Part shown: one piece after another, positions 22,639 to 34,243 of the stretch
Layout of the letters: the number at the start of each line of letters is the position of its first letter
How positions within the stretch are numbered: position 1 is the stretch's first letter
Assembly: GCA_023101725.1 (NCBI GenBank)
Contig: JALJCO010008721.1
Location: forward strand, 1-64,000
Reading direction: 5' to 3'
Length of the DNA: 64,000 nt
Origin: Atherinomorus stipes
Taxonomy: Eukaryota > Chordata > Actinopteri > Atheriniformes > Atherinidae
Position numbers and translations under genes: made by a program
The notes under the pieces: model-generated
What the model was told of the DNA's origin: nothing
Databases searched by the model: none
The model's input: the letters and a program-made list of their open reading frames with translations, nothing else

Positions 22639-23639
22639 AAGTGACGAGGTATGGCAGTCACCGTCACATCTTCACAATACATCGTTTTAAATGACACAAG
22701 CATACTTGCCAACATTTGGTTTTGAAAATAGGGAGATTTTTTTATCGGTGTATCGGCCCAAGGTGTAATTATTTGTCTTTTCTTGCATTGTATTTTAAAC
22801 CTGACGAAGGGACCTTGTTCTGAAAATGTTGTTTATTTGACACTAAATAATTTTTAAGAACAATGAAAAATAACTGTTTTAATTGTTGAAATAAGTACCA
22901 GGACTCGTTTGCACATATTATATCATAAAGTGAAGGAAAAAGATGAGACAACCTAGACAAATACACAATTTTGTCACCCTGTGACAGAAGATAAAGTTTG
23001 TCTCATTTTATGAGAAAGAAGAGAGCTCCTGCTGGATGTGTGGATGAAGATGAGCAGCAGTTGTATATTTATTCTTATATTATGTAACACCATTTACACC
23101 TGGGGCATTTTTTCTTATTGGCTTGTCTAAAACTGCTGTATAATTTTCTATTTATTACTTTACTGTCTTATGTATCACTTTTATTTTTATTATCTAGACC
23201 TAAAAAAAATATTGAGATTTAGTAATTTGCATTTTTCCTTGAAAAAGAATTCACACAAAAGGTATTTGTGGGAGATTTATTAAATTAATTATTGAGTTTT
23301 ATTGATTTGTAAAAGAGAAAATGGACCAGGTGGACTGTTACTATTAAACTGGTAAGAGCAGGTTTATATAATGAGGACAAGTTTTCTGCATGTTGATGAG
23401 AAAAGACAAGAAAAACCAGGATAAACAAAAACGAGCAAGACAGGTTGATGGTGCACATATAGAAGCTCATTCAGCTCTGAGCAGCTCAGTCCGTCCTCCT
23501 GTTGAGTTCGTGGCTGTCATGATGTTGAAGATAAATCAGAGAACTTTGACTATATTAAGTGAAAGCTTATCCATCAAGCTAGGAATGCTGAGTTATAGAA
23601 TTTATAGAAAAATAAATGACTCCAATTCTTCCTGAAGTC
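22639..23639. other. No identified feature
   Basis: AT-rich sequence with short frames lacking any domain. Confidence 0.4.
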
Positions 23640-24135
23640 AACAATCATCTCTTATGTTATGTTTGTGTTGAAGATGAGCTGATTGTTTCTGCACCATCTC
23701 ACCAAGTGACTGACCAGAAATGGTGAGAGTACAGTGCTTTGTGGTGCTCCAGTGCTGCTGACCTCCATCTCAAACACACTGTGGTCTGTTTGGTAGCTGG
23801 TCAGAAATCCAGGTGGTGGAGGAGGAATCCACCAGGAACTGATGGAGCTTCTCACATGCTGGAACTAAGCAACTGAATCGTATTAAAAACACTTTAGAAA
23901 TCAAAGAACATGACCCTCAAAGTGCTGCCTGATTGGTCCAGATGAGAGTGAGATCTCTGAAGCAGGTAGATGATGGTGCTTTCAACCTCAAGAACATTAT
24001 GATATGCAAACTGGAATGGATCCTGAGAGATGTTGACTGCTTATTGAGGTGAGCCAATGACAGTTTCTGCAGGACTTTCATGATGTGACATGTGAGGACA
24101 ACTGGTCTGTAGTCATCTGGTTCTGATAGTTTATA
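23640..24135 (-). pseudogene. L2-type LINE reverse transcriptase remnant
   Basis: Read on the minus strand, pieces in different frames are collinear with the RT domain of L2-clade LINEs. PDDYRPVVLTCHIMKVLQKL (about 24130-24070) corresponds to the start of the RT core. A frame with LLQRSHSHLDQSG follows, then MFFDF, where the first catalytic aspartate motif lies. FLTSYQ and VSSTGAPQSTVLSPFL (about 23800-23700) correspond to the GAPQGTVLSP block. The segment leading to the FADD catalytic motif is absent. Frameshifts and stops make it non-functional. The protein normally copies the LINE RNA at the insertion site. Clade assignment is from motif similarity. Confidence 0.7.
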
Positions 24136-25099
24136 AAGACATAAGAGGAGGACAAAGAAAGACAGAGATGGGAGGAAGACAAAGACGCAAAGAAACTCCA
24201 GGTATTTACATCCGCTATATTTTGATAGCAATGTAGTGTCTTCATGTTGTTGCTGCCAGCTGAGAAATGTTTTACAATGATGCGGTGTGAAATCTGAATG
24301 ATGGACATTACATACAATGTCCTTCCAGTTGTGATTGGAGGGGCACTTCAAGACTTTGTGCCCAGGGGCCCCTGCTTCCTTAATCCGGGCTTGCAGACAC
24401 CAGTGTCTTTACCGCAACGTGCTGCACATCAGCGCAAAGCTGCACTTCCACTTTTATGAGTTCTCCACCTGTCCACCACTCCAGTTGTAAACTCTCCACT
24501 GAGAGAGCTGCTGCTCTGCAGTATTCATGGTCAGTTAGTCCTCTGGGGCCCCCTACTGGCTGGAGTACCGATGCATTTACATGTTTTCCTGCAAAGCGGA
24601 GCCTCTGATCCGATTCTGTTCTTTCCCTCACAGTGGGCCCCTGGGCCTGTTCCCAAAATGCCCATTGGATAATCCGGCCTTGAGGCTAAATGATAAGGTA
24701 GTTACCGTACAATGCATTTAGTATGCAGTATTGCAGATCAAACTAGCAAGCATGAACAACTGACTGCCTCTATTTAAGGATTAAGTGGCTGTTGCCATGA
24801 AGAAAAGTGGCCACAACTGAACGTGAACTTAAAATTCATGTAATTAAAAAAAGAAAACACATTCAAAATTGTAACTTCACAAGCAAATTATGTAATACAA
24901 TGTTATACAAAAACAGCAAAGATATATCCATGAGTGTACAGAATTGTGTGCAGTTGTAAAAACACACAAAACACAAGACGAGACTTGCAAACTCTGAAGT
25001 AGTAAAAAGTGTCAACATCCAAAACTAAAACGCTCTTCATTCACTTCTACTATCCTGGTTTATATGAGAAAAAGTGACTGTAGCCAAGAGATTAAGGGA
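24136..25099. other. No identified feature
   Basis: 24350-24690 has repeated GGGGCCCC-like strings and may be an old repeat. The rest is AT-rich with no supported feature. Confidence 0.35.
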
Positions 25100-25366
25100 T
25101 ATACACATGCACACCCACACACATACACCTGCATGCATACTCACACATCTACATATCCACACGTGCGCACACATACATGCAGGCATACATACATGCATGC
25201 TCGGCGCATGCATGCCCACATCCACACAGATTGTATATGCACAAAGAGCAAAACATAAAAATAAATTAAATTGGGTTTCAGTCACATCAAGATCACACAG
25301 ACAGCGTCTGAGTGTGCGTCTGAGTGTGTGTGTCTGAGTGTGCGTCTGAGTGTACGTCTGAGTGAC
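25100..25366. repeat. CA/CATG-rich microsatellite and GTCTGAGTGTGC minisatellite
   Basis: 25100-25240 is an interrupted CA/CATA/CATG tract. 25305-25366 holds about five GTCTGAGTGTGC-like 12-bp units. Confidence 0.85.
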
Positions 25367-25714
25367 GACTCTTCTGCTTCGTCTTTGAGCTGGGAGTCGA
25401 GCTGCTTGTCAGAGGTCTGTGCTCTCCGAGTGCTTCTCTAGTTTTTATAATGCTCTTGAATTTAAAATTTCACAAATTATTACTGAGTACTTTTACATAC
25501 GTCTACAAAGTAAACAATGTTTAAATGGGAAAATGAACTTTCAGTTTTAATTTTGTATCATTGTAGTAAGGTGTTGCCATGGCAACAAACCTATAAAACT
25601 TCCAAAAATAGAAAATAAAATTGAAACGTCTTCAAATTATGTTTATATAGTATATTTTATGTTATGAATAAAATTCTAAACATTTTTTCCTCACTGGCAT
25701 CATAATGTTTACCA

Positions 25715-25975
25715 TAGACTGTTAATCTAAGAGGATTTATTCTTTTTCACAGTCTGAATCCTCTTAGAGGAGCTTCCTGTCATTTCTTTAAGTAGTCTTC
25801 AGGAACAGGTCTCCAGACTTCTCTAAGGACTTTTCAAAGCTCTTCTTTGGATGTTTCTGCCTTTTGTTTAATTCTCTGTCCAGATGATCCCACACTGCTT
25901 CAGGCATATTGTTGTCCGAGTTCTGGGGAGGATTCAGCCTCCGTCAGACACGTCACTGATTTTCAGTACAATTCT
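25715..25975 (-). pseudogene. Tc1-like transposase, C-terminal remnant
   Basis: Read on the minus strand, MPEAVWDHLDRE is followed by NKRQ (around 25905-25865), and in a shifted frame EVWRPVPEDYLKK (around 25820-25785). These match the segment after the catalytic glutamate of a Tc1-family transposase subgroup that has EAVWDHLD in place of the usual ENLW. At least one frameshift and stops interrupt it. The N-terminal DNA-binding part and the first two catalytic aspartates were not found nearby, and no terminal repeats were recognised. It is a non-functional relic of a different Tc1 lineage from those at 27.6 and 50.3 kb. Confidence 0.65.
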
Positions 25976-26654
25976 TGTGTCGTATGACATTCTGCAGCAT
26001 TCTCCCTTTTTCCTTCATCAACTCCTTGACTGCCAGTCATTTTCCGCACACAGGCCCATGTTGCAGGAGTTTTGGAGCATTTTTATTGATTTTTGAGGAG
26101 CCACAGGACATAGTGTGCTATGTAAACACCAAAACTAAATTTGAAGATTATGGTGATCTTTTATATCCCTCTGAGCAGTGCATGTGCAGGTATGCACTTT
26201 CTCCGTGTTCTCTGAGCACAGTAAATGCAGCACATAAAATAAAATAAAATTCAACTCAACAATTAAATTAAAGACATAATTTATTTCGGACCATTTTGCA
26301 AAGCAGCCAAATGAGTGACAGGTGCAAAAAGCATGTAACTGCAGTATAACGAGTAACTGTCAAGCATGTGATGTGGTTCAGACATCTTTATGCAGCCAAT
26401 CAGGGTTATTAACTGCACTTCATGCTCACGTGCCGCTATTGTGCCTACAACCCTATCAAATTAGCAATCACAGAATTAAACATTAAAAACGGTAATAAGG
26501 TCACTGAACTGAGTGTGGACGTGCCATGGAGCGCCGAGCTTTCCTGGTGCCCTGGTTCAGGAACATCTCAGAGCGAAGTGTCTCTGCTGTGGTTGGATTC
26601 TCAGTACAGTCATCTAGCAAGCTTATCTAGCAAGCTAGTGGCATGCCAATAGCT

Positions 26655-26705
26655 TTTGGCATGCCACAGCTAATGGGGATCTGAAATAAATCAAATCAAA
26701 TAAAA
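26655..26705 (+). repeat. LINE/SINE 3' tail
   Basis: GCTAATGGGGATCTGAAATA followed by short AAATC repeats resembles a retroelement 3' end with its tandem tail. No coding part is attached. Confidence 0.4.
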
Positions 26706-27242
26706 TCAGTCACTACAGAAGGATTGCAACATCGCACTATTGTTGCTGCAGTTACGACATTTAAAGTGAACAATGAACGAGCAAAGGGTTATTTAGTCAG
26801 TCCAACCCCGTCATGTGCTGCACTTTCATCACTTCCCCAGCCAGGTAGGCCGACTATGGAGAGGAAAAGTGTCTGCTGAAAACGGAGCATTCGATGGTGC
26901 GAGGGCAGATTCATTTACTTTCACTGCTGACCGGATTATTTTGCAAAGCTATGCTCATATTTTCTGAAATAGTCTTATTGTTTGGGTAGACAGCTGACTG
27001 CGCGCAACAGTAAAAAGATGATAGCACACAGTCAAGACGGCATGTTTGGTTTGCTGCCGGTGGATAATTTAAGTTCAGCGCTTTTATTCCCCCCGCATGA
27101 ATACCAGGACTAAAAGAGACATTTCCTTGAAAGTAGGCTTCAATCCGACGTCTTTCTGTTTAAGTGTTTAAAATGTTTTTGCTGCATGCAGAAATGAAAT
27201 TTCCTTTTCTCTGCAGTTGTTCATTGATTTCATAAATGCAAC
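26706..27242. other. No identified feature
   Basis: Unique-looking sequence without supported genes or repeats. Confidence 0.4.
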
Positions 27243-27246
27243 TTAA

Positions 27247-27580
27247 AGGCAGGGTAGGGGATCCTGGTAAAACGGTTCCAGCAAGCTTCATTGTAAAAAA
27301 ATACACCCACCTGAAACCACGCCTCCAGAGCACAGAAACGTGTGCACCAATGGTTGTCAGTTAAAATGACTGAGAACTGCCGAGTGGATAGCTTGTTAGC
27401 TTGCTAGTAGAGGAACCACGTTTCTGAAAGTGAAAACTTCTGTGGTGTAAAACATCCTCACTGCAAACACCAACACCTCCATGATTTGATCCATATCCGT
27501 TATTTTTCTTTTCAATGGATTGCATAAATAAGTGCAGCGAGCAGCCACGTTCATGGGCACTCTAAGATGCTTGTGTTGCG
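27247..27580. mobile_element. TTAA-type MITE, family 5, truncated
   Basis: TTAA at 27243-27246 is followed by AGGCAGGGTAGGGGATCCTG. The interior (CGAGTGGATAGCTTGTTAGC, then TTCTGTGGTGTAAAACATCC) recurs at 63425-63720. The right end is lost where the Tc1 element at 27580 begins. Confidence 0.7.
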
Positions 27581-29057
27581 GCCCAGAGCCTACTACCAAT
27601 TAAGCATACAGTATCAGGTGATGTGCATCTCTGTCACGAGAAGGGGTGTGGTCTAATGACATCAACACCCTATATCAGGTTTATTAGGCAAACATAATTA
27701 TTAGGCAACTTCCTTTCCTTTGGCAAAATGGGTCAGAAGAGGGACTTGACAGGCTCCGAAAAGTAAAAAACAGTGAGATATCTTGCAGAGGGATGCAGCA
27801 CTCTTAAAATTGCCAAGCTTCTGAAGCGTGATCATCGAACAATCAAGCATTTCGTTCAAAATAGTCAACAGGGTTGCAAGAAACCTGTGGAAAAACCAAG
27901 GCGCAAAATAACTGCCCATGAACTGAGAAAAGTCAAGCGTGCAGCTGCCAAGATGCCACTTTCCAGCTGTTTTGCCATATTTCAGAGCTGCAACATCACT
28001 GGAGTGCCCAAAAGCACAAGGTGTGCAATACTCAGAGACATGGCCAATGTAAGAAAGGCTGAAAAACCACCACCACTGAACAAGACACACAAGCTGAAAC
28101 GTCAAGACTGGGCCAAGAAATATCTCAAGACTGATTTTTCTAAGGTTTTATGGACTGATGAAATGGGAGTGAGTCTTGATGGGCCAGATGGACGGGCCTG
28201 TGGCTGGATCGGTAAAGGCCAGAGAGCTCCAGTCCGACTCCAGATGCCAGCAAGGTGGAGGTGGGGTACTGGTTTGGGCTGGTATCATCAAAGATGAGCT
28301 TGTGGGGCCTTTTCGGGTTGAGGATGGAGTCAAGCTCAACTCCCAGTCCTACTGCAGTTTCTGGAAGACACCTTCTTCAAGCAGTGGTACAGGAAGAAGT
28401 CTGCATCCTTCAAGAAAAACATGATTTTCATGCAGGACAATGCTCCATCACACGCATCCAAGTACTCCACAGCGTGGCTGCAAGAAAAGATCTAAAAGAA
28501 GAAAAACTAATGACACGGCCTCCTTGTTCACCTGAACTGAACCCCATAGAGAACCTGTGGTCCCTCATCAAATGTGAGATTTACAAGGAGGGAAAACAGT
28601 CCACCTCTCTGAACAGTGTCTGGGAGACTGTGGTTGCTGCTGCACGCAATGTTGATGGTGAATAGATCAAAACACTGACAGGATCCATGTATGGCAGCTT
28701 TTGAGTGTCCTTGCAAAGAAAGGTGGCTATATTGGTCACTGATTTGTTTTTGAATGTCAGAAATGTGTATTTGTGAATGTTGAGCTGTTGTATTGGTTTC
28801 CTTGGTGAAAATAAATAAATAAATAAACATATATTTGTTTATTGTTAAGTTGCCTAATAATTCTGTTTGCCTAATACACCTGATATAGGGTGTTGATGTC
28901 ATTAGAGCACACCCCTTCTCATTACAGAGACGCACATCAACTGATATGCTTAATTGGTAGTAGGTTTTGGGCCTATACAGCTTGGAGTCAGACAACATGC
29001 ATAAAGAGGACGATGTGGTCAAAATACTCATTTGCCTAATAATTCTGCACTCCCTAT
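27580..29057 (+). mobile_element. Tc1/mariner element with >200-bp TIRs
   Basis: The right inverted repeat (about 28847-29057) ends AATTCTGCACTCCCTATA. Its left partner (27580-27715) matches from ACCTACTACCAATTAAGCAT-like sequence inward but lacks about 55 bp of the outer end. Paired blocks include CATCAACACCCTATATCAGG and its complement. It encloses a transposase pseudogene. Confidence 0.85.
27728..28720 (+). pseudogene. Tc1/mariner-family transposase pseudogene
   Basis: The transposase starts at ATG 27728 (MGQKRDLTGSEK), but codon 13 is TAA. The frame then stays open from 27773 through the helix-turn-helix region (LAEGCSTLKIAKLLKRDHRT) and the linker to the first catalytic aspartate in VLWTDEMG (about 28150). 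The reading frame shifts near 28245 (to VLVWAGIIKDELVGPF), again near 28370 (to IFMQDNAPSHASKYS, which holds the second aspartate), and once more near 28490 (to SPELNPIENLW, which holds the glutamate). All three catalytic residues are still recognisable, but the gene is dead. The protein would bind the flanking long TIRs and move the element by cut and paste. This family often carries the GCCTAATAATTCTGCAC end seen here. Confidence 0.85.
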
Positions 29058-29139
29058 ATGCAGTGAGGTAGTAAGATAAATTCCACATCAGGAATATTGC
29101 ACAGATAAGTACTGACTGATCTTGTGATGATGGCAGTTA

Positions 29140-29189
29140 CAGTTGTTACAGTGTGTGTTTGTGTGTGTGTGGGTGTGTGTGTGTGTGTG
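29140..29189. repeat. (GT)n microsatellite
   Basis: An interrupted GT run lying at the 3' end of the adjacent minus-strand LINE fragment. Confidence 0.9.
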
Positions 29190-29785
29190 AGGCGTTCAGG
29201 GCAACCACAGCTCTAGGGTAAAAACTGTTCTTCAGTCTGTTCACTTTCATCCTTATTGCCCTGAAACACCTCCCAGAGGGGAGCAGTTTGAAAAGGCAGG
29301 GACCGGGGTGTGAGGAGTCCCTGATGATGCTGCGGGCTCTCCTAAGGCAGCAGGTGTGGTAGATGTCATCCAAAGACGGGAAAGGGCAGCCAGTCAGTCT
29401 CTGGGCTGTGTCGATAACTCGCTGGAGCTGCTTCCTCTCTGCTGCAGTGCAGCTGGAGAACCACAGCGAGATGCCGCGGTAGAAGGACAGCAGCAGCTCA
29501 GGTCTCAGGTTGTTCTTCCTGAGAATCCTCAGGAAGTACAGTCTCTGCTGTGCCTTCTTCAGGATCGCCGTGGAGTTGGTAGTCCACGTCAGGTCCTCGC
29601 TGATGTGGATGCCCAGGAACCTGAATTCCTGTACCATCTCCACCCTGTCCCCGTTGATGGTGATGGGCCGTGTGTCCTGTTTACACCTCCTGAAGTCAAC
29701 GATGACTTCCTTTGACTTGGAGGTGTTCAGAGTCAGATTGTTGTCCATACACCAAACCGACAGACGCTCCACCTCCATCCTGTAA
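29190..29785 (-). pseudogene. L2-type LINE RT C-terminal fragment
   Basis: A 200-residue minus-strand frame covers the region downstream of the RT catalytic motif. It contains WCMDNNLTLNTSKSKEVIVD, FRFLGIHISEDLTW, ILKKAQQRLYFLRILRKNNL, then LQRVIDTAQRLTGCPFPSL and a C-terminal SFYPRAVVALN. These are the conserved thumb and C-terminal motifs of L2/CR1-related fish LINEs. A short internal deletion is apparent at SFYRGISLWFSSC, where relatives have a longer segment between FYR and W. The 5' part of the element, including endonuclease and RT core, is missing, as is usual for 5'-truncated LINE insertions. The frame end runs into the GT tail. Confidence 0.85.
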
Positions 29786-30029
29786 GCCCCACCAACTTAA
29801 TGATGGCATTGTTCAGGTGGGTGGGGGTGGGGATTATTTTGTAATCTTAAGTTGATTCAAACTTCATTTTCCAACCATTTCTCTTTGTAAAGTTTCATTG
29901 TGTGTAAATTTTTGTAAATGCAAACAAGAAATCAGCCGAGTAGAAATCTGAAGACTTCCTGCTGAGATTTTTTTTTGCAATCACCTGATGAGACACCGTG
30001 GCGACTTGCCTGATCCCCCTCCCCCCAAT

Positions 30030-30260
30030 CCACTCCACTCCACACTCTGCAGAGAAAGCAACCCCACCTAATGTCCCACTTGAGCCCCCATAGTCGTGGG
30101 CTGTAATTAAAGGATGATTAAGAGGCTGGAGCTGGATGAATGGGAGCCTAAATAGTCTAAATACCCCATGCTGCTCTGCTGTTGGACACAGCGTGGAGGA
30201 CTTAATTGATTCAGGCTAATCAGCGGTCAGAATTAAAACTGTCACAGTTGTCTGGGAGAG
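30030..30260. promoter_or_regulatory. Candidate conserved non-coding element
   Basis: Unique sequence with clustered homeodomain-type cores: GGGCTGTAATTAAAGGATGA, GATTAAGAGGCTGG, CTTAATTGATTCAGGC and CTAATCAGCGG. No coding frame and no repeat match in the window. Motif density is the only evidence; conservation is untested. Confidence 0.35.
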
Positions 30261-30360
30261 ATGTGAGAGGGGGGAGGAAAGTGAGAGGAAGTGAAGGAGG
30301 AGGAGGAGAACAGAAGGTTGAAGCTAAGGAGGAGGAGGAGGAGGAGGAGGAGGATGTGTG
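30261..30360. repeat. Purine-rich GGA/GAG tract
   Basis: Includes about eight consecutive GGA units at 30328-30352. Frames through it are repeat artefacts. Confidence 0.85.
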
Positions 30361-30824
30361 TTGTGGATGGGAGAAGCAGCCCAGCAGAAGGCATCTCGGA
30401 TTGTCCTGCATAAATTAAGGAAACACTCTCACTTTGCAAACACATTGGCGGAAATTAAAGGAACAGTTTGTCGAACAATTAGGTGATATGAAGACTCATT
30501 AATGGACGATGTGACGGCCAACGACACGTCTGACTTTGGCAAGTTGATGACTCTCCACACCCAAAATCTGAGCCGCAGTTGAAGGAACATTCTGGAGTTT
30601 ACGCTGGATCTTTAGCACTGTCGGACAATGTTTTACACCCAAGTTCATTTCAAATACAGAATATTTATACCTGTTAAATGGACAGATTTCTTTGGGCTAA
30701 ACTATAAAATGCCACGAAAAGTAAACTCAGGTGTCAAAAACCAAGGAAACACACAAGTACACAATCAGATCAGATAAACAGTTTCTTTCCATGTAAAATA
30801 CATTTATCACACAAAAACCAGAAC

Positions 30825-30868
30825 ATATACATACATACATACATACATACAGTATATATATTTGTATG

Positions 30869-30911
<43 letters not shown>

Positions 30912-30912
30912 T
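30825..30912. repeat. (CATA)n-(TA)n microsatellite
   Basis: CATA units, then TATG and a TA run, bounded by ACTGTATAT-like sequence on both sides, making it self-complementary. Confidence 0.95.
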
Positions 30913-31531
30913 GTATATTGCAGAAGAACAGAACATCAGAAGCATTGCACAGCTGCATCCACCTCCAATCACCCTCTCAACTTGATGTGCGGCCGTCTGG
31001 TCTCCTCCACATCGCTGCATCAGGCTGACAGCGTCAGTAAAAAGCAGGTGTTTGAACTTCAGCGTGCAGCAGTCCAGCTCCGTTCCTAATGTCAAACCCG
31101 CGGTCTGCTAAAACTCTCAATAATTTAAATAATTATTATTTTACATGTAGCTACTATGTAAATACTTACATGGGCTTATTTTCATTTTGGTAAAAACAAA
31201 ACACAGATTGTGTATAGTAATGGAATACTGTTGTTTTACAGTTATATTAATGTCTCTTGATCCTCTCCCTCAACAGCCCTATCCCACTGACATTTTGATG
31301 ATCAGCTGATGAATCTACAGTATATCATAAGTCCAAATCTAAACACTCACTTTATTTGAAATGTCTACAAATTCTGACAAGCATTCATCAAATGTATCCG
31401 CTCCCCTCAAAACTGCATGTTTATTAAGCACGACACAACTACAGTGTAAACTATTAACACTAAAATATTGATTTACACTATAATAAATACGTTAATTCCT
31501 AAATTAAAAATACCTACAACAGAAAACATAC

Positions 31532-32330
31532 CATCTTTTACAAAGGCGAGGCTCGCCTCCAAAGCCTCGATCCTGGCCTGTTGTTCCTCATTTGTGGCCC
31601 GTTGGGCCTTGATTGAGGCCTGGTCCATCTGCTGGTCTGTCTCCCTTCCCTTTTGCGGTGTCCACCTCATTGGTCAGCGCTCTGGCCTTCTTCTCACCGG
31701 CCTTCTTCTGGTGAAAAACTTTGATAAATAAATTCAGCACTGCCTGGCTAGCAGCACAAACTCTATTAAATAGGTCCTGGTGTGGCACCCCTCCATCCAG
31801 GCATAAATACTGCAAAAACAAAAACATATTGACATATGAAACAGTGGGCAAATATGAAATTTCGATAAAATTGTTGCTAACTGTTATGCTCTGTTTTGAT
31901 AAAAGTTGTTGGAAGTTTAGCTGGAAGCGCTAACGAGCTGAAGCTAGCTTACTCACCGAAGGCAGATGGACTGATGCTCCGCAGCCGAAATACAGCGTTT
32001 GTAGTTTGTATCCTAGACAGATATGCAGCACCGATCCTTCCCAATAGAAGCCCATCAAACTGGGCTCGGAAAATCCCCCTGGAAGCGTCTGTCATCCAGA
32101 TGTAACTCCTGGATCAGGTGATGAAATCCACCGAGCTCCAAGCACCTCTGGAGAATCTGCTGGATTCAAATACGCCGACATCTTCGTTTCTCCGACTTCC
32201 AAAGCAGGTACAAAGCCACAGCTCTCTCAAAGTACTCAAAATAACCGGGTTCTGACAAGTGACAAACCACCATCTCCCACTCCAGAAAGTTCAACTTGAC
32301 GCACTAATGAAGCGTCTGTTTGTGCTTTTC
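31532..32330 (-). pseudogene. PIF/Harbinger-like N-terminal remnant plus coiled-coil exon
   Basis: On the minus strand, 32250-31950 contains a broken frame with ALYLLWKSEKRR and FHHLIQELHLDDRRFQGDF. This resembles the N-terminus of fish Harbinger transposases, which carry a HxLxxELRLDDxRFQ motif before the DDE domain. Downstream, 31812-31532 looks like an exon: it begins after a TTTTTGTTTTTGCAG acceptor, encodes LCLDGGVPHQDLFNRVCAAS and a coiled coil (EEQQARIEALEASLAF, after a one-base frameshift near 31675), and ends at a good donor, GATG|GTATGT. The coiled coil is not part of any transposase I know, so the two pieces may be separate. The transposase fragment has several stops and lacks the catalytic domain. 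Confidence 0.4.
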
Positions 32331-32755
32331 ATTCATTCGTGTGTATTATTCCATTTGCTCCATTCACGCAAAAATACCCGCCTGAATCAAGCGAGTAAAC
32401 ATCCAGCATCCGCGCGTTGAAATGGAGGCGTTGGGTGTGAACACGGGGTAAGAAAATTGACCTACTAGTCCTGAAAATGAGGGTAAAAGAATTCACACAA
32501 AAGATTTGAAAGACTTTTGTTAAGATATTTGTCACTACAGTATTATCTCCCTTTAAGGGCTAACATTTCAGACACTTATTTTCATGCAACTACAACATGA
32601 CTTAACTTTTCCCACAATGTTTTCCACAGACTCACGAAGCTTTATCTGTTTTAGGGACCACCACCACTTTACTGCCTGCTGAATAAAAACGTCCCCCTCC
32701 TGGCCTTGTATTTTGATGGACTTCTGCCTGAACTGCAATACTATCTCGGGTCTGA

Positions 32756-33536
32756 ATGAGCAACTTTGGCCCACAGATCACCACAGCTGGGCGAAACACC
32801 TGGAAACACCGGCATTTCTACTCTAGCAGGCAAGTGGCACATCATACCATGTTGCGGACCTGGACCTTTGACAGGTCCATGGTGTGCGACAGAGTTGCAG
32901 AGGCCATACTAGCACAACGCACAAGGGTCATCATGTTTCCCTCTGGATGGGCCGGCAGAGATTTCGGCTGGTTTCCAGCAGCTTGCTGGATCTGGAGCGT
33001 TTATGAAGGAAGTAGGAAGCTGCATCAGGATCAAGCCCCTGGTGAAAATTCTATTCAGGTCCAGGCAGAGTGTGACAACATCATGAATCCATGATCAGTG
33101 CATGATTCCCGTGTACTAAAAAAACAGTACTTTACACACCCAAGATTTGTCATCATCAGCGATGGTGGGTATCCATGCCTGTCACAGCCCATCAACCTCA
33201 TTACTCCTTACAAGGAGCCTATAAGGAGTCCTGTTGAAGTCCGGTACAATCGGCACCACTCCAGGACACGGCTGTAATCGAAGGAGCATTTGGGGTTATG
33301 AAAACCAGGTAGAGGGCCATATTTTTTAAAACTCTGGAGGTTAAATCTACCTTTACAGTTAAAGTTACAGCCTGCTGCACCATATTGCACATCTGTCCGC
33401 ACTATGAGGACGTCCTGGAACCGGCTGAAGTCCAGAAGTCAGAAGGAGATGCTGTCCACCAGCAGGAGGACCAGGATCAACAGAGCAGTAACCCAATGAG
33501 GGCAGCAATGGCGGCTGTGTTGTCCGCCCACGTTTA
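32756..33536 (+). pseudogene. PIF/Harbinger transposase (HARBI1-like) pseudogene
   Basis: Pieces of a HARBI1-type DDE transposase can be followed in order. VCDRVAEAILAQRTR (about 32885-32930) comes first. Then, in a shifted frame, AEISAGFQQLAG and IRIKP. Next is HPRFVIISDGGYPCL (about 33138-33180), which contains the second catalytic aspartate region, followed by INLITPYKEPIRSPVEVRYN. After another shift come IEGAFGVMKTRW (about 33270-33310), which holds the catalytic glutamate, and a FFKTLEV...CTILH C-terminus. Relatives are about 350-400 residues. At least two frameshifts make it non-functional. Intact enzymes need a Myb-like partner encoded by the element; none was found on this strand. 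No terminal repeats or 3-bp TSD were located. Confidence 0.75.
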
Positions 33537-33539
33537 GAG

Positions 33540-34210
33540 CTTAAGCCATTTTAGACCATGGTTATTTAAACTTTTTGTTTTATTCATCTGTCTTGTTTTG
33601 TTTTACAATAAAACATCAAATAAAATCTGTAAATAAATATTTCAAAATTGACATTTGTATAAATAGTTTCCGTTGAATAGGTGCATTGTTGTTGTAAATA
33701 TGCATAAATCAAAATCTAAAAGATAAGATGCATAACTATAATGAAACAACAGCCCTCGTTTTTGATTGAAGTAAAGTTTATTGATTGAATTTAATCTGAA
33801 ACTCATTTTCAACACTCAGAACTAAAATAAAATTAAAACACTAAATTCTCTATTAATTTTTTTCAGCAATTCTCTCCAACAAGTTGAAGTTGTTTGATTG
33901 TAAAACATATTAAACAGTCTGTGAAAAACTGAAGAAATTTAAATGATGATCAGTGATTTAAATGATGGGGTAGCCCTGTGGTGAATTAAATAAGGTGGAC
34001 AGAATAATATACTGTAAACATTTGACTGGATTTAATATGTCTGTCTCTGGATTTTTTTTTTTGTTTCATATTTTACAAAAATTTCACAGAAATCTAAACA
34101 GATTTCATGCTGAGGCAGAGATTTAAATTTAGTCTGATTAGTAAATGTCCTGATGTGTGTGTGTTTTGCTTTGATGCTCAGCTGTGAATATTCAACTTAT
34201 TTTCATTTTA
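33540..34210. other. No identified feature
   Basis: AT-rich sequence with no supported gene or repeat. Confidence 0.45.

Positions 34211-34243
<33 letters not shown>
34211..34243. repeat. (GT)n microsatellite
   Basis: About 16 uninterrupted TG units. Confidence 0.95.

Noticed and set aside
30206..30445. ORFs on both strands with Glu- or Ser/Leu-runs
   Set aside because: They are products of the GGA repeat.
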